Origin: Delphinapterus leucas
Taxonomy: Eukaryota > Chordata > Mammalia > Artiodactyla > Monodontidae
Reading direction: 5' to 3'
Length of the DNA stretch: 64,000 nucleotides
Assembly: GCF_002288925.2 (NCBI RefSeq)
Contig: NW_022098072.1
Coordinates: 15,961,133-16,025,132 of the forward strand
The notes beneath the pieces were generated by a model. That model was not told the DNA's origin and made no database searches. It was given only the letters and a program-made list of their open reading frames with translations. This document shows positions 48,361 to 60,300 of this stretch, piece by piece. A program made the position numbers and the translations under genes. The number at the start of each line of letters is the position of its first letter. Positions within the stretch are counted from its first letter, which is position 1.

Positions 48361-49408
48361 ATGGGAAATTCAGGTTCAGTTCATTAGAAAAATTTTAGCG
48401 ATGAAATTATGACTCAAAAAAAGATAATTTTTTTAACAAGGTATAACAAAAGTATTCTTCAGACTCCAGAGAAAATTGGTTAAGATGAAACGCTTTTGAA
48501 ACTCCAAAACTGGATCTTTTTACATATGCAGTTAGAAAAGCTAGCTTGATAAAATACTGTTTTCAGAATTCTGACCCTGAGAGAACAAAAATATGCCTAA
48601 GAGAAGGCTTGAAGTTAATTCTTATCATGTCCTTGAAATACAAACATAGCCCACTGTACCTGAGACTTCAGCCTTGGGTTACTTAGTAGAACTTCAGAAG
48701 ATGTTTGGATTTATTAAACACACAACTTGTGCCATATTAAAGAGAAATTATGCTATGAAAAAAATGTAAGCTTTCAGAGGTTATAAAATATGTTCTTAAG
48801 TGTGCCAATCAGTAAATGCTGAACAGTTCAATTATTTGTTTCTTGGTTTTGTTAGGGTGTTTAGGGTTAAAAATTGTGATATGTAATTAAAGCTACTAAA
48901 AATGATAAGAGAAGCATTTTAGTATGTAAAACAAGTAGGATATGTGTTGTCAGCAAGAAAAGGTATAAAAAGTGGAGATACTTTTATTGAAGAAAAATGA
49001 TAATTTTTTTCTAGAGCTGGTTGTTTCTGGATGGGGAAAAATAAGGGATAAATCATGTGAATACAAAAAGTGGATAAAATGTTTGTGAAAAAAGGAAACT
49101 TTGAGAAAAAATTTTGGATGTTGTCAGGAGTGATTAAGATTAGATTGGATTTAATTAGGTAAATGAGCTTTGTTATTAATAGTAAGCTGGTACAAGACTG
49201 GAGTTTGGTTTTCTTTCTCCCTGTTAAGAGAACAAAATTTTTCTGGAATATCAAGCTGCTTTTTATAACAGATTGTAAGTTTCTTTCTCTAGCTAACTTT
49301 GAGTATTCCAAAGGGCCCCTAGGCATCTCAGAAGAAATATTAAAGTAAGTAGGATTATTTGGTATGTTAAATTATATGGAAAACATTTGATAACTTTCAG
49401 ACCACAGT
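48361..49408 (+). pseudogene. Truncated retroviral gag remnant
   Basis: After the leader an ATG is followed by Gly and Asn codons, the pattern of a myristoylated Gag start. A TAG stop follows at 48385-48387 after eight codons. The remaining ~1 kb is AT-rich, has many stops and shows no recognisable capsid, nucleocapsid, protease, polymerase or envelope region. Most of the internal region was therefore lost, and the copy is inert. Confidence 0.55.
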
Positions 49409-50026
49409 GTCTGTGGAAAAACTTTAGCCAAACAATAAGTTTAATCAGAGAAGTGAGAAAATGTAGAAACAAAGGTAAACAGTCAAAAGAGACCAATTAA
49501 TAATAGTTTAGTCATTCAGCAAAGTCAAGGACATTCACTGCCTCCTCAAGGGCTATAGATAACATTCTGAGCCATATCCTGTGAGCTGTCTTATAGATAC
49601 TGAAACCCCCACCAGGTGGAAGAAGTTAACTACATGATGACCAGACTGGAGCCATGACATAAGCTGCCACAATTCTGAGAACTGTCTTCAAAGAAATGGG
49701 AACAAACTGACCCTGCAACTAAAGACTAATTGTATTAAAAATAATCAACATGACGCTGATCAGACCACTGCATGACTAATTTCAAGATGCGTGTCAGGGC
49801 TGACTGTGCTGTTTCTGCATGTGGCCCCCCTCCCTCCTTCTACAAAAGGTCTATAAATGCTCTTGCCCTCTGACTGTCAGTGGGAGGAGTCAGCCTTGGG
49901 ACAGGAGTCCACACTCCCTCCCCTAGGTTGCTAGCCTCCAAAATAAAGCAAACTTTCCTTTCCACCAACTTTGCTTCTTTATTAGCTTCTGAGCCTCGAG
50001 CAGCCGGACCCCCACTTTCAGTAACA
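49409..50026 (+). mobile_element. 3' LTR of the endogenous retrovirus (5' end missing)
   Basis: Aligns with the 5' LTR from GTGTCTGTGGAAAAACTTTAG onward and ends CAGTAACA. It has TATAAAT at 49852-49858 and AATAAA at 49942-49947. It lacks the first ~64 bp present in the 5' LTR and has no polypurine tract just before it, so a deletion appears to have removed the end of the internal region and the start of this LTR. Right-hand flank ATAT at 50027-50030. Confidence 0.88.
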
Positions 50027-50030
50027 ATAT

Positions 50031-50747
50031 CATTTGTTAAAACAAGATCTTGGCCAGAAACATTTGGAGAATGAAATGTGCATAGGGAATTCTGAAAACA
50101 TATTCCTGGGAATTTAGAAGGCTGAATATATATGCCAAGCTACACACATGGTCAAGAGACCTGAGAGGGTACCAATCTCTCACTGCTGTCTAACTTGAGG
50201 TCCTGCACAGGAAGTGAAGGTTTGACAGATTTGTGAAGTGCCTGAGCACCGAATGCATACCCCAACACACACACATACACACACACACACACAGCACTTG
50301 GCAAAGGGCGGAAAACTTATTGTTTAAGGCATTTAAGAGAAACTCTAACCAATCATCTGACTCCATTTAGCTAACTGAATGCAGACTTCAGTGACTCACA
50401 CATCAGGAAATACAGAATCCGTCCAGGAAAATCAGTAAACAAAATACAAACAACAATAGCAACAACAACAACAAGTTCTAAGTAGGGGAAATATGATTTC
50501 CAGAGCTACCACCTTACATTATCTAAAATAAACAGTTTTGGCAAAAAGTTATGAGATATACAAAGGACAGTACACGAATACACAGAGAAAAACAAAATTA
50601 ATAGAAACTATCCCTGAGAAGGCACAGATATTGAACTAAGTAGACAAAAACATTAAAATAGTGATTTTAAATATGCTCAAAGAAATAAATGTACCTGTGT
50701 CTAAAGAATTAATGTATGGCAATGATGTCTCACCAGATATAGAATCA
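50031..50747 (+). mobile_element. Old L1M 5' region, right half (5' UTR/ORF1 start)
   Basis: Continuation of the element at 46410-46898. ORF1-start blocks: GAAGGCACAGATATTGAACT, AGACAAAAACATTAAAATAG, TGATTTTAAATATGCTCAAAG, AATGATGTCTCACCAGATAT. It breaks off at the purine tract that follows. A (CA)n run lies at about 50264-50294 and an (AAC)n run at 50452-50474. Confidence 0.65.
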
Positions 50748-50803
50748 AAGAAAGGAAGGAAGGGAGGGAGGGAGGGAGGAGGGAAGAAGGAAGAAAAGAA
50801 AGA
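50748..50803. repeat. (GGAA/GGGA)n polypurine tract
   Basis: About 55 bases of pure A/G in GGAA and GGGA units, the complement of the type seen at 14131-14215. Confidence 0.96.
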
Positions 50804-51269
50804 CGTTCTGAGGGGAAAACAAACAGAATGAAGCAGTATTATTCTCAAATATTTAAACACAAAAATGTTTATTACAGCTTTGCTTATAAGGGAAAAATGA
50901 TGGAAATAACATTAAAAAAACAAGCAGTTTAATTTCATTGTTTTGATATGGAGAATTGAGTCAAATATTCTGAAGAAGTTTAATCATTTAATAAATTTAT
51001 GCTTGACATCCAGAGGTAAGAGCTGTGAACACACATCTCTGCAGAATTAAACAATGTTAATGTGAGTTTTAAAAACAGTTAATTTGTTGGTCAAGAGGTT
51101 AAGGATTATTCACATACATTACCTGAATTTCATTAGTGCACCTCTGCATAGCTTTCTTTGTTAAAGATGAGAAAATAATAACTAGTTACCAGAAAATTAA
51201 TAAAATACTCTAAAGTCAAATTTTAAAAAATGTCAAATTCTGGCTCAAAATGTAACATGTATTTGTATA
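50804..51269. other. Unassigned sequence
   Basis: No gene. A weak MIR-like trace (CATTACCTGAATTTCATTAG...AAAGATGAGAAAATAA) lies around 51115-51180. Confidence 0.4.
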
Positions 51270-52262
51270 AAGTGAACTTGTTTGTTTGGCTTCTGTTTGT
51301 TTTGGTAGACAGCTTATAGTTAGGTCTTGCTTTTCTTTTTTAATCCACTGACAATTTCTGTCTATAATGTTGTATTTAGACCATTCCCATTTAAGTGAAC
51401 ACTGATATAGCTGGATTAAAATGTACTATGTAACTGATTCTATCCATTGTACTTAACATTTTGTTTCTTCGGTTTTTTTCTTCCTTTCTTATTCTCCCCT
51501 CTCTTATTGAATTAAGCATTTAAAAGATTCTGTTTTCTCTCCTGCCTTACCATATCATTTATATTTCTTTAAAAATATTTTTAGTACTGTAAGTTGCCTT
51601 ACAGTATTTTAGTTTCCCTAGTATTATTAATATGCATGTACAGCCAATCCGTGTCTGTATTCAAGAAACACTATATATACTACTTCAAGGGTAGTTCAGG
51701 TACCTTATAACAGAGTATTCCCAATTTCTCCCTTCTGGCCTTTATAAAATCTGTGACATTCATTGAACTTATCTATCTTCTATAACCATGTAATATATTG
51801 TTTCTATCATTACTGTGAACATTTATATATTTTATCAAATAAGAATAAGAAAAAGAAAGGAGTTTATTATCCCTTCATTTTATTACTTATCTTGTGCTTT
51901 TCTTCTTTCTTCTTCCTTTTTTAAAATATAGATTGAGTTCTGATCTATGTTATTTTCCTTTATTTAAAATGTCTTGAGGGGCAGGTATGCTGTGATGAAT
52001 TCTCCATGTTTCAGTTTTTCGAATAAAGTCTTTATTTCTCCCTCACTTTGGAGGATAATTTTGCTGTATATATAATTCCAGATTTATAGGTTTTTTTCTT
52101 TAAATATTTCCCTTTGCTTTTCTTGTTTGTACGGTTTTTGACAAAAGTTGGCTCTAAGTCTTATGTTTTTTCCTTCTGTAGGTAAGGCATATTCTCCTCT
52201 CTCCTCCGGCCTCTTTCAGGATTTTCTTTTCATGTTTGGTTTTCAGCAGTTTGAATAGGATA
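51270..52262 (-). mobile_element. Old L1M ORF1-ORF2 region (reverse)
   Basis: Read on the minus strand: ORF1 C-terminal blocks (the plus-strand text TTCGAATAAAGTCTTTATTTC, GGAGGATAATTTTGCTGTATA and CTCCGGCCTCTTTCAGGATT is their complement), then the linker, then the start of the ORF2 nuclease (AGACAGCTTATAGTTAGGTC). It is truncated at both ends and interrupted by a SINE at its right. Confidence 0.65.
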
Positions 52263-52290
52263 TGCAAGTTTTTTGTTTTTTGCTTTTTGT

Positions 52291-52511
52291 TTTTTTTTTT
52301 TTTTGCGGTACGCGGGCCTCTCACTGTTGTGGCCTTTCCCGTTGCGGAGCACAGGCTCTGGACGTGCAGGCTCCGGACGCGCAGGCTCAGCGGCCATGGC
52401 TCACGGGCCCAGCCGCTCCACGGCATGTGGGATCTTCCCGGAATGGGGCACGAACCCGCGTCCCCTGCATCGGCAGGCGGACTCTCAACCACTGCGCCAC
52501 CAGGGAAGCCC
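52291..52511 (-). mobile_element. CHR-type SINE (reverse) with internal 15-bp duplication
   Basis: Poly-T, GCGGTACGCGGGCC ... CACCAGGGAAGCCC. Compared with the other copies it has an extra 15-bp unit: CTCTGGACGTGCAGG (52356-52370) followed by CTCCGGACGCGCAGG (52371-52385). The flanks GCAAGTTTTTTG (from 52264) and ACAAGTTGTTTTT (from 52513) are a plausible, imperfect target duplication. The frames of 84-113 aa across it are SINE translations. Confidence 0.95.
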
Positions 52512-52645
52512 TACAAGTTGTTTTTAAGTGCAATGGTTTCTTTTGATTTTGAAATGGATCCATTGTTTTTAGTCTAAGTGGCACAATTACTTTTAAAACA
52601 TTATGGGCTTCCTATGTATTAGATTGAAACTGACTCATTATGGGC

Positions 52646-52663
52646 GGGGGGGGGGGGGGGGGG
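52646..52663. repeat. Run of 18 G
   Basis: Uninterrupted G18 followed by AGGAGGGAG, preceded by GGGC. Able to form a quadruplex in principle; the exact length is prone to sequencing error. Confidence 0.9.
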
Positions 52664-52674
52664 AGGAGGGAGAG

Positions 52675-55221
52675 AGAAACATTATCACAAATCTTTGTGA
52701 ATAGGCCCCTTTCAACTTCAGTCTGTCAGTCAGGGTACTATGGGCCAACACCAGAGTAGTTCTTAGAAGTCCTGTTATAGTGTTCTGAGATTACTGGACA
52801 TGTTCCGAAGATACTCTGAAGATGCTCTGAAGCCATTTTCTCTCACTTAGAGGACCTATGAAGCACCACTTAAACCTTTTTGAGATCTTAACAAATGTTT
52901 TTATGACCTTAACTATGACACTGTGTTTTACTGTCAGTGTCCTAAATTTGATCCTTATTCTGAGGCCATTTTTATTTGAGAATATTTTTTTCTGGGAAAC
53001 AACATGGATGAGAAATAATTTTATCTTCCAACAGAGAAAGTCCTGGCTACTTTATATTTCTTTTATACTCTGTTTGAAAACGCAACATTTCCTTCTCAAG
53101 CTCATCTCTCTCCTCTCATACTTAATCATACTTAATTTAGAGGCAGCTAAAGGAAACTATTTGGTACTTTCACAGTCTGCTTGGAAATCCGATTAGCCAG
53201 GTCCACCAGTTAATTAAATATCCTGTTGTCCATGTTACCATAGAGGATAATATCATTAATTTACTAACAGCATATAACTTGGGCTCTTTTTCCTCCGGCC
53301 TCTCAAAGCAATTTTGCTACTGCTATTCCAGCCTTTCACTAACAATCTCCTCTTCAGGTCTTTGTTAAGTGCCTGATCCCAAAGTTATGGCATGGGTTTG
53401 TTGCAAAAGGACTCTACTTTTTGTTAGCAATTTCTACTTCAATTAGTGTTCCCTCTGTAATAATCCAGCCCCCAAATTATTGGCTTGACAAAACAAAGAT
53501 TTAATTTCTAAGAACTCTTTAATCTGTACTGGGCTTACCTGGTAGTTTGTTTTTCTGTTTTCTGTTTTTTTTGCATGCCTTGCCAATGGTTATGTGAACA
53601 GCTACATTTAACTGGCAAGTTGTCTGCAATCTTGGTTCATCTGGGACGCTCAAGCGGTTGGATTTCTCTCTCACTCCAAGTAGTTCTGAGGCATCTCTGT
53701 CTGAATGTAATCTCTCCATCTGGTCTTTTCATTTGGAAGTTCCAAAACAATAGCTAAACTTTGAACATGAAGAATCAGAGAAGCTGCTTGGCCTTCTTAA
53801 GGCTCTGGCCCAGTACTGGCACATTGTACAATCTGTCACTTTCAGTTTGGCTAAAGCAAGTCTCTGGCCCTTCACAGATTCTAGAAGAGGCTACACAAGA
53901 GCATGACTAGTGAATGTCTCTGGTTCATTGATGGTAACCAATGTAATGGACTATCACAATTGCATAATCAGTATAACCAACGGTATAAAATAAGTCTGGG
54001 AAAAAATGGCTACAGCATTAAAAAATACTTAAAAATGTTTTCTGTGTTTTTGGTTTTGGTTATGATAGGATTTGGGAGATAAGTAGGGATAAGAATGGGA
54101 TAAAAATTTATCTGCTGCAATTTATTTACCCACTGAAATGTTATTTCTTTATAACAAAAATGTTTGCTAACCCTACACTTTAAATAATAAAATTTCTAAA
54201 TTGACATCTATAAATCCCATTTAGAGCTTGCTGCTACTGTCACAACTACTTTTAATGATAATTTTAATGATTTTTGTTGTTGTTTTACTGGTCTGATTTG
54301 AATTGTTGTTAACCAAAATAAAGAAAAGAAAGTGAATTAAATTGCTATTTGGTAAGTAGAAGTGAGACATTTACTGTATAAGTCAGCAATGAAATAAGTC
54401 ATGTAGTTGACCTCTAAAATGTCAGTTGAAACAAACGAAATCAAAACAAACTGTGACTCCTATAAATAAATACATTAATGGCTTGCCTCTTAGTCAAAAG
54501 GAACATTAAAATTGAATGGCAACGCCTGATTATGCATTTCTAAAATAGAAAGAGCCATATCATGTCTTGTTGGGTAAAACAGTGCATTACTCCAATTTGC
54601 ACAAATATTTTCTTTAGAGGAGTCATGCTGTGTTTGCAATGATTTCATAATTTTCTAGCCCAACTGCATGCTGTGACTTAAATATAAGTGTGGGCTAATG
54701 GGAAAAAGTAAGGAGGAGAAAAATCACACATTATGACTAAAACCCAGAAATATACAGATGTAAAATTCTACATTATATTCCCAGATTTTCTATTTTACAT
54801 TTATGTTCATGTAACAAAATGTTTATCTGGAGTCTAAATGGATTTTCAGAGCTACATATATTGTAGACACCTTACTTAATCCTGTTTCAGACAAAAATAA
54901 TTCTAGTGTTTAGATAACTCCCAAGAATATGGCAATGTTTAAGAAAAAACATTTTATCACGTATCTATGGAATACATCCTGTTATGTTTAAGAAAAATGT
55001 ATCACGTATATATGGAATATGTCCTGTTATGAATTTTATTTATAGGAATAACATGTGAAGCAATTAATTAATATTAACTTCAATATAATAGATGGGTTTA
55101 TCTGAAAACAAAACCAAGATGCTTAACACTAAATTCTAAGTGTTTTGTGAGGGCAAAAAAGGAATATATTTTATGTATTTATTTATTTTTAGAGTAAAAG
55201 GAAGATTTTGCATTACATGCC
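52675..55221. other. Mostly unassigned sequence
   Basis: No gene supported. The part 53460-53960 (AACAAAGATTTAATTTCTAAG, GGCCTTCTTAAGGCTCTGGCC, CAGTACTGGCACATTG, GCTAAAGCAAGTCTCTGGCCC) matches the order of an old interspersed repeat whose family I cannot name with confidence. A diverged ~49-bp tandem pair lies at 54935-55027. The 112-aa frame at 52858-53196 is hydrophobic, with no recognisable domain and no gene context. Confidence 0.45.
54935..55027. repeat. Diverged tandem duplication, ~49 bp x2
   Basis: ATGTTTAAGAAAAA begins both copies (54935 and 54984), and both contain TATCACGTAT, ATGGAATA and TCCTGTTATG. The second copy lacks about five bases. Confidence 0.9.
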
Positions 55222-55352
55222 ATTTTTTATTGAAGTATAGTTGATTTACAATATTGTGTTAGATTTGGGTGTACAGCAAAGTGATTCAGTTAGACATATA
55301 TATGTATATATCTATATTCTTTTTTCAATTATTTTCCATTATAGTTTATTAA
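55222..55352 (-). mobile_element. L1 3' UTR fragment (reverse)
   Basis: TTTATTGAAGTATAGTTGATTTA, CAATATTGTGTTAGATTTGG, TGTACAGCAAAGTGATTCAG and CCATTATAGTTTATTA are the complement of the L1 3' UTR seen at 5200-5260. It is short and 5' truncated. Confidence 0.88.
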
Positions 55353-57109
55353 ATACAAGCCATTTTTAAGAGAGAATACCAAGACTACTAAGAAATAAGA
55401 TGTCCTTTTTTTTGGTGGGGGATCAAGACGTTCTAATTGATAATTATATAGGAGTATTTCAGAATTGCTGCTTGTAGTAGTGAATGTTAATGACATCTAC
55501 ATATAGAAAAAATTAAAGAAAAATCAAGGCAGTGATGGTATAAAGAGACCCACTATTGATGACTGCTTACCTGGGTGTTTTACATGTCTCCTGAATAATG
55601 ATAAATAAACTTTGTTACACGAATTGTATTCATTTTCTCACAAAATAATGAACCTCAGACTTAATCATTTTTAGTATTTTCCTAATGGCAGATACTGCAT
55701 TCCTAGTATGCTTCCTACTTTTCTGTCTTGATAATCATATCTAGTTATAGCTATCAGACCACAGCAACACCACAATGCCAATAACTGGAAGTACCTAAGG
55801 CTTAAGATTCCTAAACAAAATATATTTTCTCATAGTTTATTCTCCAGTTTTCTGGTTAGACAGTGTTGAGAAGGAACGGTTTTAAACCCCATTAGTAGTA
55901 GATTCTTGCTCTGGACAAACCACTGTTCTTCATGAGGTCTCTCTGGGAAATAAATGTCCAGAATATAAAGTGATGTAAATTAACACATTTTTAGGTGTGA
56001 CTTTGGCCTCAAGATTTTATATATTTGCCTGGGATAAACTAAGTGACTAAGTGACTAAGTTTCTCTATCTGTGACTCTTTATCTGTGACTTAAAGAAGTG
56101 TTAATCTGAACACTCAATCTCAGCTTTTCTAGAGACTATCTTGGATGGCAAGAAGAAACAGGAAGGAAGAAAAGATATAAAAAGAGAGACTAATGGACAA
56201 CACTTGAGCAAGATTTGACTAGGAAGCAGTCATAGCCGAATCAAAATCAATGACTCAAGCTTTCAAAGTAATAATGAGAGTTAGTGAGAAATCCACCCAA
56301 TAGCACAGTGACCAATACAGTATTACAAAAGGACCACTGAAATTCAGATTGCCTACAGGACTTGTCAGCCTACCTCACACAAATATCCCTATCTAAAATA
56401 ATTTTATTTCATTAGACACCTCTTCTGAGCATCCACATAGTTAAATAAGAAGATTAATCTATTGAAAAATTATTTATCAGTGATCTGAATTTCAAAATAA
56501 TATTGAACATTTACTCTATGAAAAGTATTAGAAGAGGTCCTATGGTCTACAAGATAAGGTCCCTTTGTTTTCAAAGATTGCCCTCTAACAAGGGATGATG
56601 CAATATGTATACAACAAAGAAAAAGAATGCACCACTTACTGATTACCCACTACATACCTCAAAATTACTTAAGCATTTTATATATGTCACTTAATTTAGT
56701 TCTCAAGAAAGTGGGGGCGGGGGGGAATTCAAACTCATGTTTCACTCTAAACTCATCTTCTTTCTTTTGTGCCATCATTTCTAATAATATGCTTAATATA
56801 TAATGGTATTCCATGAGCATAAATTTCAGTTTCTTCTATATCTGTTTTTAGGAAATGGAACATATATCCTCAAATGCCAGGAAGTCTCATTAGAGATCAT
56901 GTAGCATATGGTGCATGATAAATCATTTCATGCCCACATTTGTAAGTGTTCAGCATGCAGAGAAAACTTCTACCTTGAAGCATATGGTCTATTGATAAGA
57001 GCTAAGATGTTGTTTTATTACTATAATAATTTCTGCATATATTTGTAGTGCCTACCATATTTATTATATATAATACAGTTATAATACTAAAGGTAATACT
57101 AACATGTGT
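55353..57109. other. Unassigned sequence with a MIR-like trace
   Basis: Nothing coding. 56635-56715 (CATTTTATATATGTCACTTAAT and flanks) has the look of a reverse MIR piece ending at a G-rich run GTGGGGGCGGGGGGG (56711-56725). GTGACTAA is tandemly repeated near 56043-56062. Confidence 0.45.
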
Positions 57110-57312
57110 TGTATGGTTATTATGTCCATGTATTAAGCTACATAATTTCATATCCTTTATTTCATTTAATTCTCATAGCAATCCTAAGATAGTAGCATAA
57201 TTATTTTTAAAATTTCCAAGTAAGAAATGGGGTTTATAGATGTTAAGTAATACATCCAAATCACATAAGTGATCAGAACACTGAAGAGATTTCAAGATCT
57301 TATCACACAAGC
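57110..57312 (-). mobile_element. MIR SINE (reverse)
   Basis: Ordered blocks of a reverse MIR: TTTCATTTAATTCTCATAGC, AATCCTAAGATAGTAGCATAA, AGTAAGAAATGGGGTTTATAG, ATGTTAAGTAATACATCCAAA, TCACATAAGTGATCAGAACA. Diverged, as expected. Confidence 0.75.
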
Positions 57313-60300
57313 TAATTCACTATGCATAAGAAAAAATTGTTTTAAATGGAAATGCTTTTGAATTACCTAACTCAGACAAACAAAAAATTTAAATGCTCAA
57401 AATGAAGATGAAAATCACAGCTTTCAGTTTCAACAACTTATGGAAGAGGCATCTAAGGTGAAATAACTAATTCTATTGGAATAGTTTAATTCACGGACAC
57501 ATGAATAATAATAAAAAAACATTTAATGTTTCTTACTTTATGACACTATATCTATACAAATTGAGTTTTCATATTATTCTCCAACAGAAATCAAACGTAA
57601 GATTGGACTACATGTCTCACTGAACCAGTAGATTGTACTTAGTAACATGTTAATATTAAATTGTTATGTAACTTTAAAATAGAATTTCTTAAACCGAAAC
57701 TACCAATTCTATTTTATTTAAAGGCAATGTCCTTTAATCAATCTGACATTTTCTTATTTATTTTTTCCTTATTATGTATGACACAATAAATAGGACTTTT
57801 AAATTATCTGCTATTGAAGTTTTTTTAGGTAGAATAAAGTAAGATGGCTAGGGAATATGTAAGCAATCTCTCAAGAAATTCCGAAAGCAATTGTCAATGA
57901 TCATACCCCTTTTCACTGTGAGATCACTATAGTGACAAATATCAACATGAACTTTATACTTATAAAGAAAAATGACACAGAGCCACAGTTTTGCTTGTAT
58001 TAAGCAAATAGAAATTTTCAGTGCAGTCATACTATATATCAGGGATTAGCAATGTTTATTTGTGACAGATGAAATGCAACCTTCTGTATTTAACATTCAG
58101 AGAAGGCAGGAGGGCTGAGCAACCCATCTTGAGGCACAGGCATATGTGACCTACTCAAGTCTGAAGGCAGAGAGAACTGAAACTAAATTCACAGGCAGTC
58201 TGGGCCATACACTGAAACCAGGCAGCAAGTGTACGCTACTTATAAAGCACAGGAGAGGGGAGAGACTTAGACTCAGGTGCAATGCTATCAGGGAAGATTA
58301 CTGAGGGAAACTCCACAGGTACTAAGACCTTATAACAAGTACCTGGCAGTCATCCTTTCTAAAATATCATGGGAGAAGTGGACAAGACCTGAGAAAGATA
58401 TCTCTGGTGACTTGATGCCTGATGGATGGTGGAGAAAATGAGTCAAATCCTCCCATCATTCAGATCTCAATCACTGCTAAAGAAAATGTGTAACCCTGGC
58501 ATCAAATAATTTCATCCTGTGGTGATCTGAATGTAAATGAAGCACAATTCCAAGAAGCATTCCCCTAGAGACTTCCTTGACTCAACTGCCCCAAATGAAG
58601 ACGTGACAGAAGAAGAGGTATACCCTTTTCCAGACATAAATAATACTTTCATTAGAATTCTGTATATAATTTCAATAAAAAATCACCAGACATGTGAAAA
58701 AGACAAGAAAATATGATTTATTGTCAAGAGAGGAAAAAAGTCAACAAAATTAAAATTAATTTTAATGTGTTCTCTCCAGGACAGATCATGGGTTTTCTCG
58801 TGATGTATTTTATTACTATTAAAGAAGAAAATACAGTTATACAAAACAGACTTCTTAAAATATCCCAATTATTGGCCCTTTCTTAGTTTTATACATTTCA
58901 CAGCCAGATATAATATCAGTAGAAATTTTGAAATAAGATAAAAAATAGAGTTAGGGCTCATAAAAGGATTGAGTCTGATGATTCTATCAAATCTCTCAAG
59001 GGAAAAAATCAAGTCTGATAAAAATCAGTATCCAATAATTTAATGTAGCACTGCAAACACGTTATTGGGACTAGGTATTAGTGTACAAGCTGTAATGCTG
59101 ACATTTGATTACATTTTTATATGGCTGTGAAACTAAACATGACAGGATATACTTTCCAGTTTGTTTTTCACATTCAAGGTCATTTAAGCCTTTGTGGTAT
59201 ACCAGAAAGAAAGTTCGATGTCATATCAGCATATATTGCAAAATAAAATCTTATGGCATAATTAATTTTCTTATCACTTACTGTCTTGTCACTTATTTTT
59301 TGATAACATATTGGACCGTAAAAATATACTCATGCTAGTTTGTACATTTTAGGATTAATATATCCAAATATAAAAAAAAAACATAGCTTGAGATAGGAAA
59401 ATATTGAAAATATGTATGCCAACATATGGACACATATACAAAATTACAAATATTTCTCTATGCATACATAGGTATATATGTACGTTTATTTTAAATGCTA
59501 ACTATATCTCTTAATATTTAATTTTACAAATAGAACAGTATAAAATTTTCCCAGGTGATACAGGGTAATTACCAATAATTCAAAGTCTACTCTTTCACTT
59601 TTATTTCCATTATTAACATTTCGGTTTGCACGCAAATGACTATGCATTTTTAGTAATCAGGAATAAGGAATAATATTTCCCCACACAAATTATGACAACA
59701 AAGAAAGCTAAGTAAAATCGTTAAACGTATCAGCATTACGAATACGTAATGTTCTATACCCTACTTGGGAAAAATGTTGTTTAAACTTTCTGATCATGAA
59801 ACTATCCGGATATGTTAACATTTAAAATTTTAGTTTTAACTTTGGGCATACACATATACTATAAGTATTTGCTTTGCTATAGTCATTCATATTCTGTAAC
59901 TATATTGTGGCATTCTAAATTAAAATTATACTATTTTGGGGGGAAAATAAAGTATCTGTATGTGATTTTCCAACTTTCAGGTAGATTTTTATGTTTGATT
60001 GTTTTGGTTTCTATAATATACCATCAAGCCTGTCAACTGAGACGTAGAGACATTAGGCAAACCTCTGTCAGCAAAGTTCAGTTTATAAAAATTACTACAG
60101 GAAGTGAAAAGAGCACCTTAACAATCTTAGTAGTTTCTCAGATGAAGTGAGTTAGGAAAGGGTGTTCATTAGATTTTGATATCTGGGCATGACTAAGAGA
60201 AACCTTTCAAGGAGGGGTTTAGGAATGGATAAAGTTTATATAATAACTAGGAATGGCAAAATGTGGGTCTTGATGAGTAATCTCATAAAAGAGCTGTTTG

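Noticed and set aside
52236..52577. 113-aa frame (and two overlapping ones)
   Set aside because: Translation of a reverse CHR-type SINE and its flanks; near-identical peptides appear at every other SINE in the window.
52858..53196. 112-aa hydrophobic frame in non-repeat sequence
   Set aside because: Phe/Leu-rich composition is expected from AT-rich DNA; no signal of a family, exon boundary or promoter.
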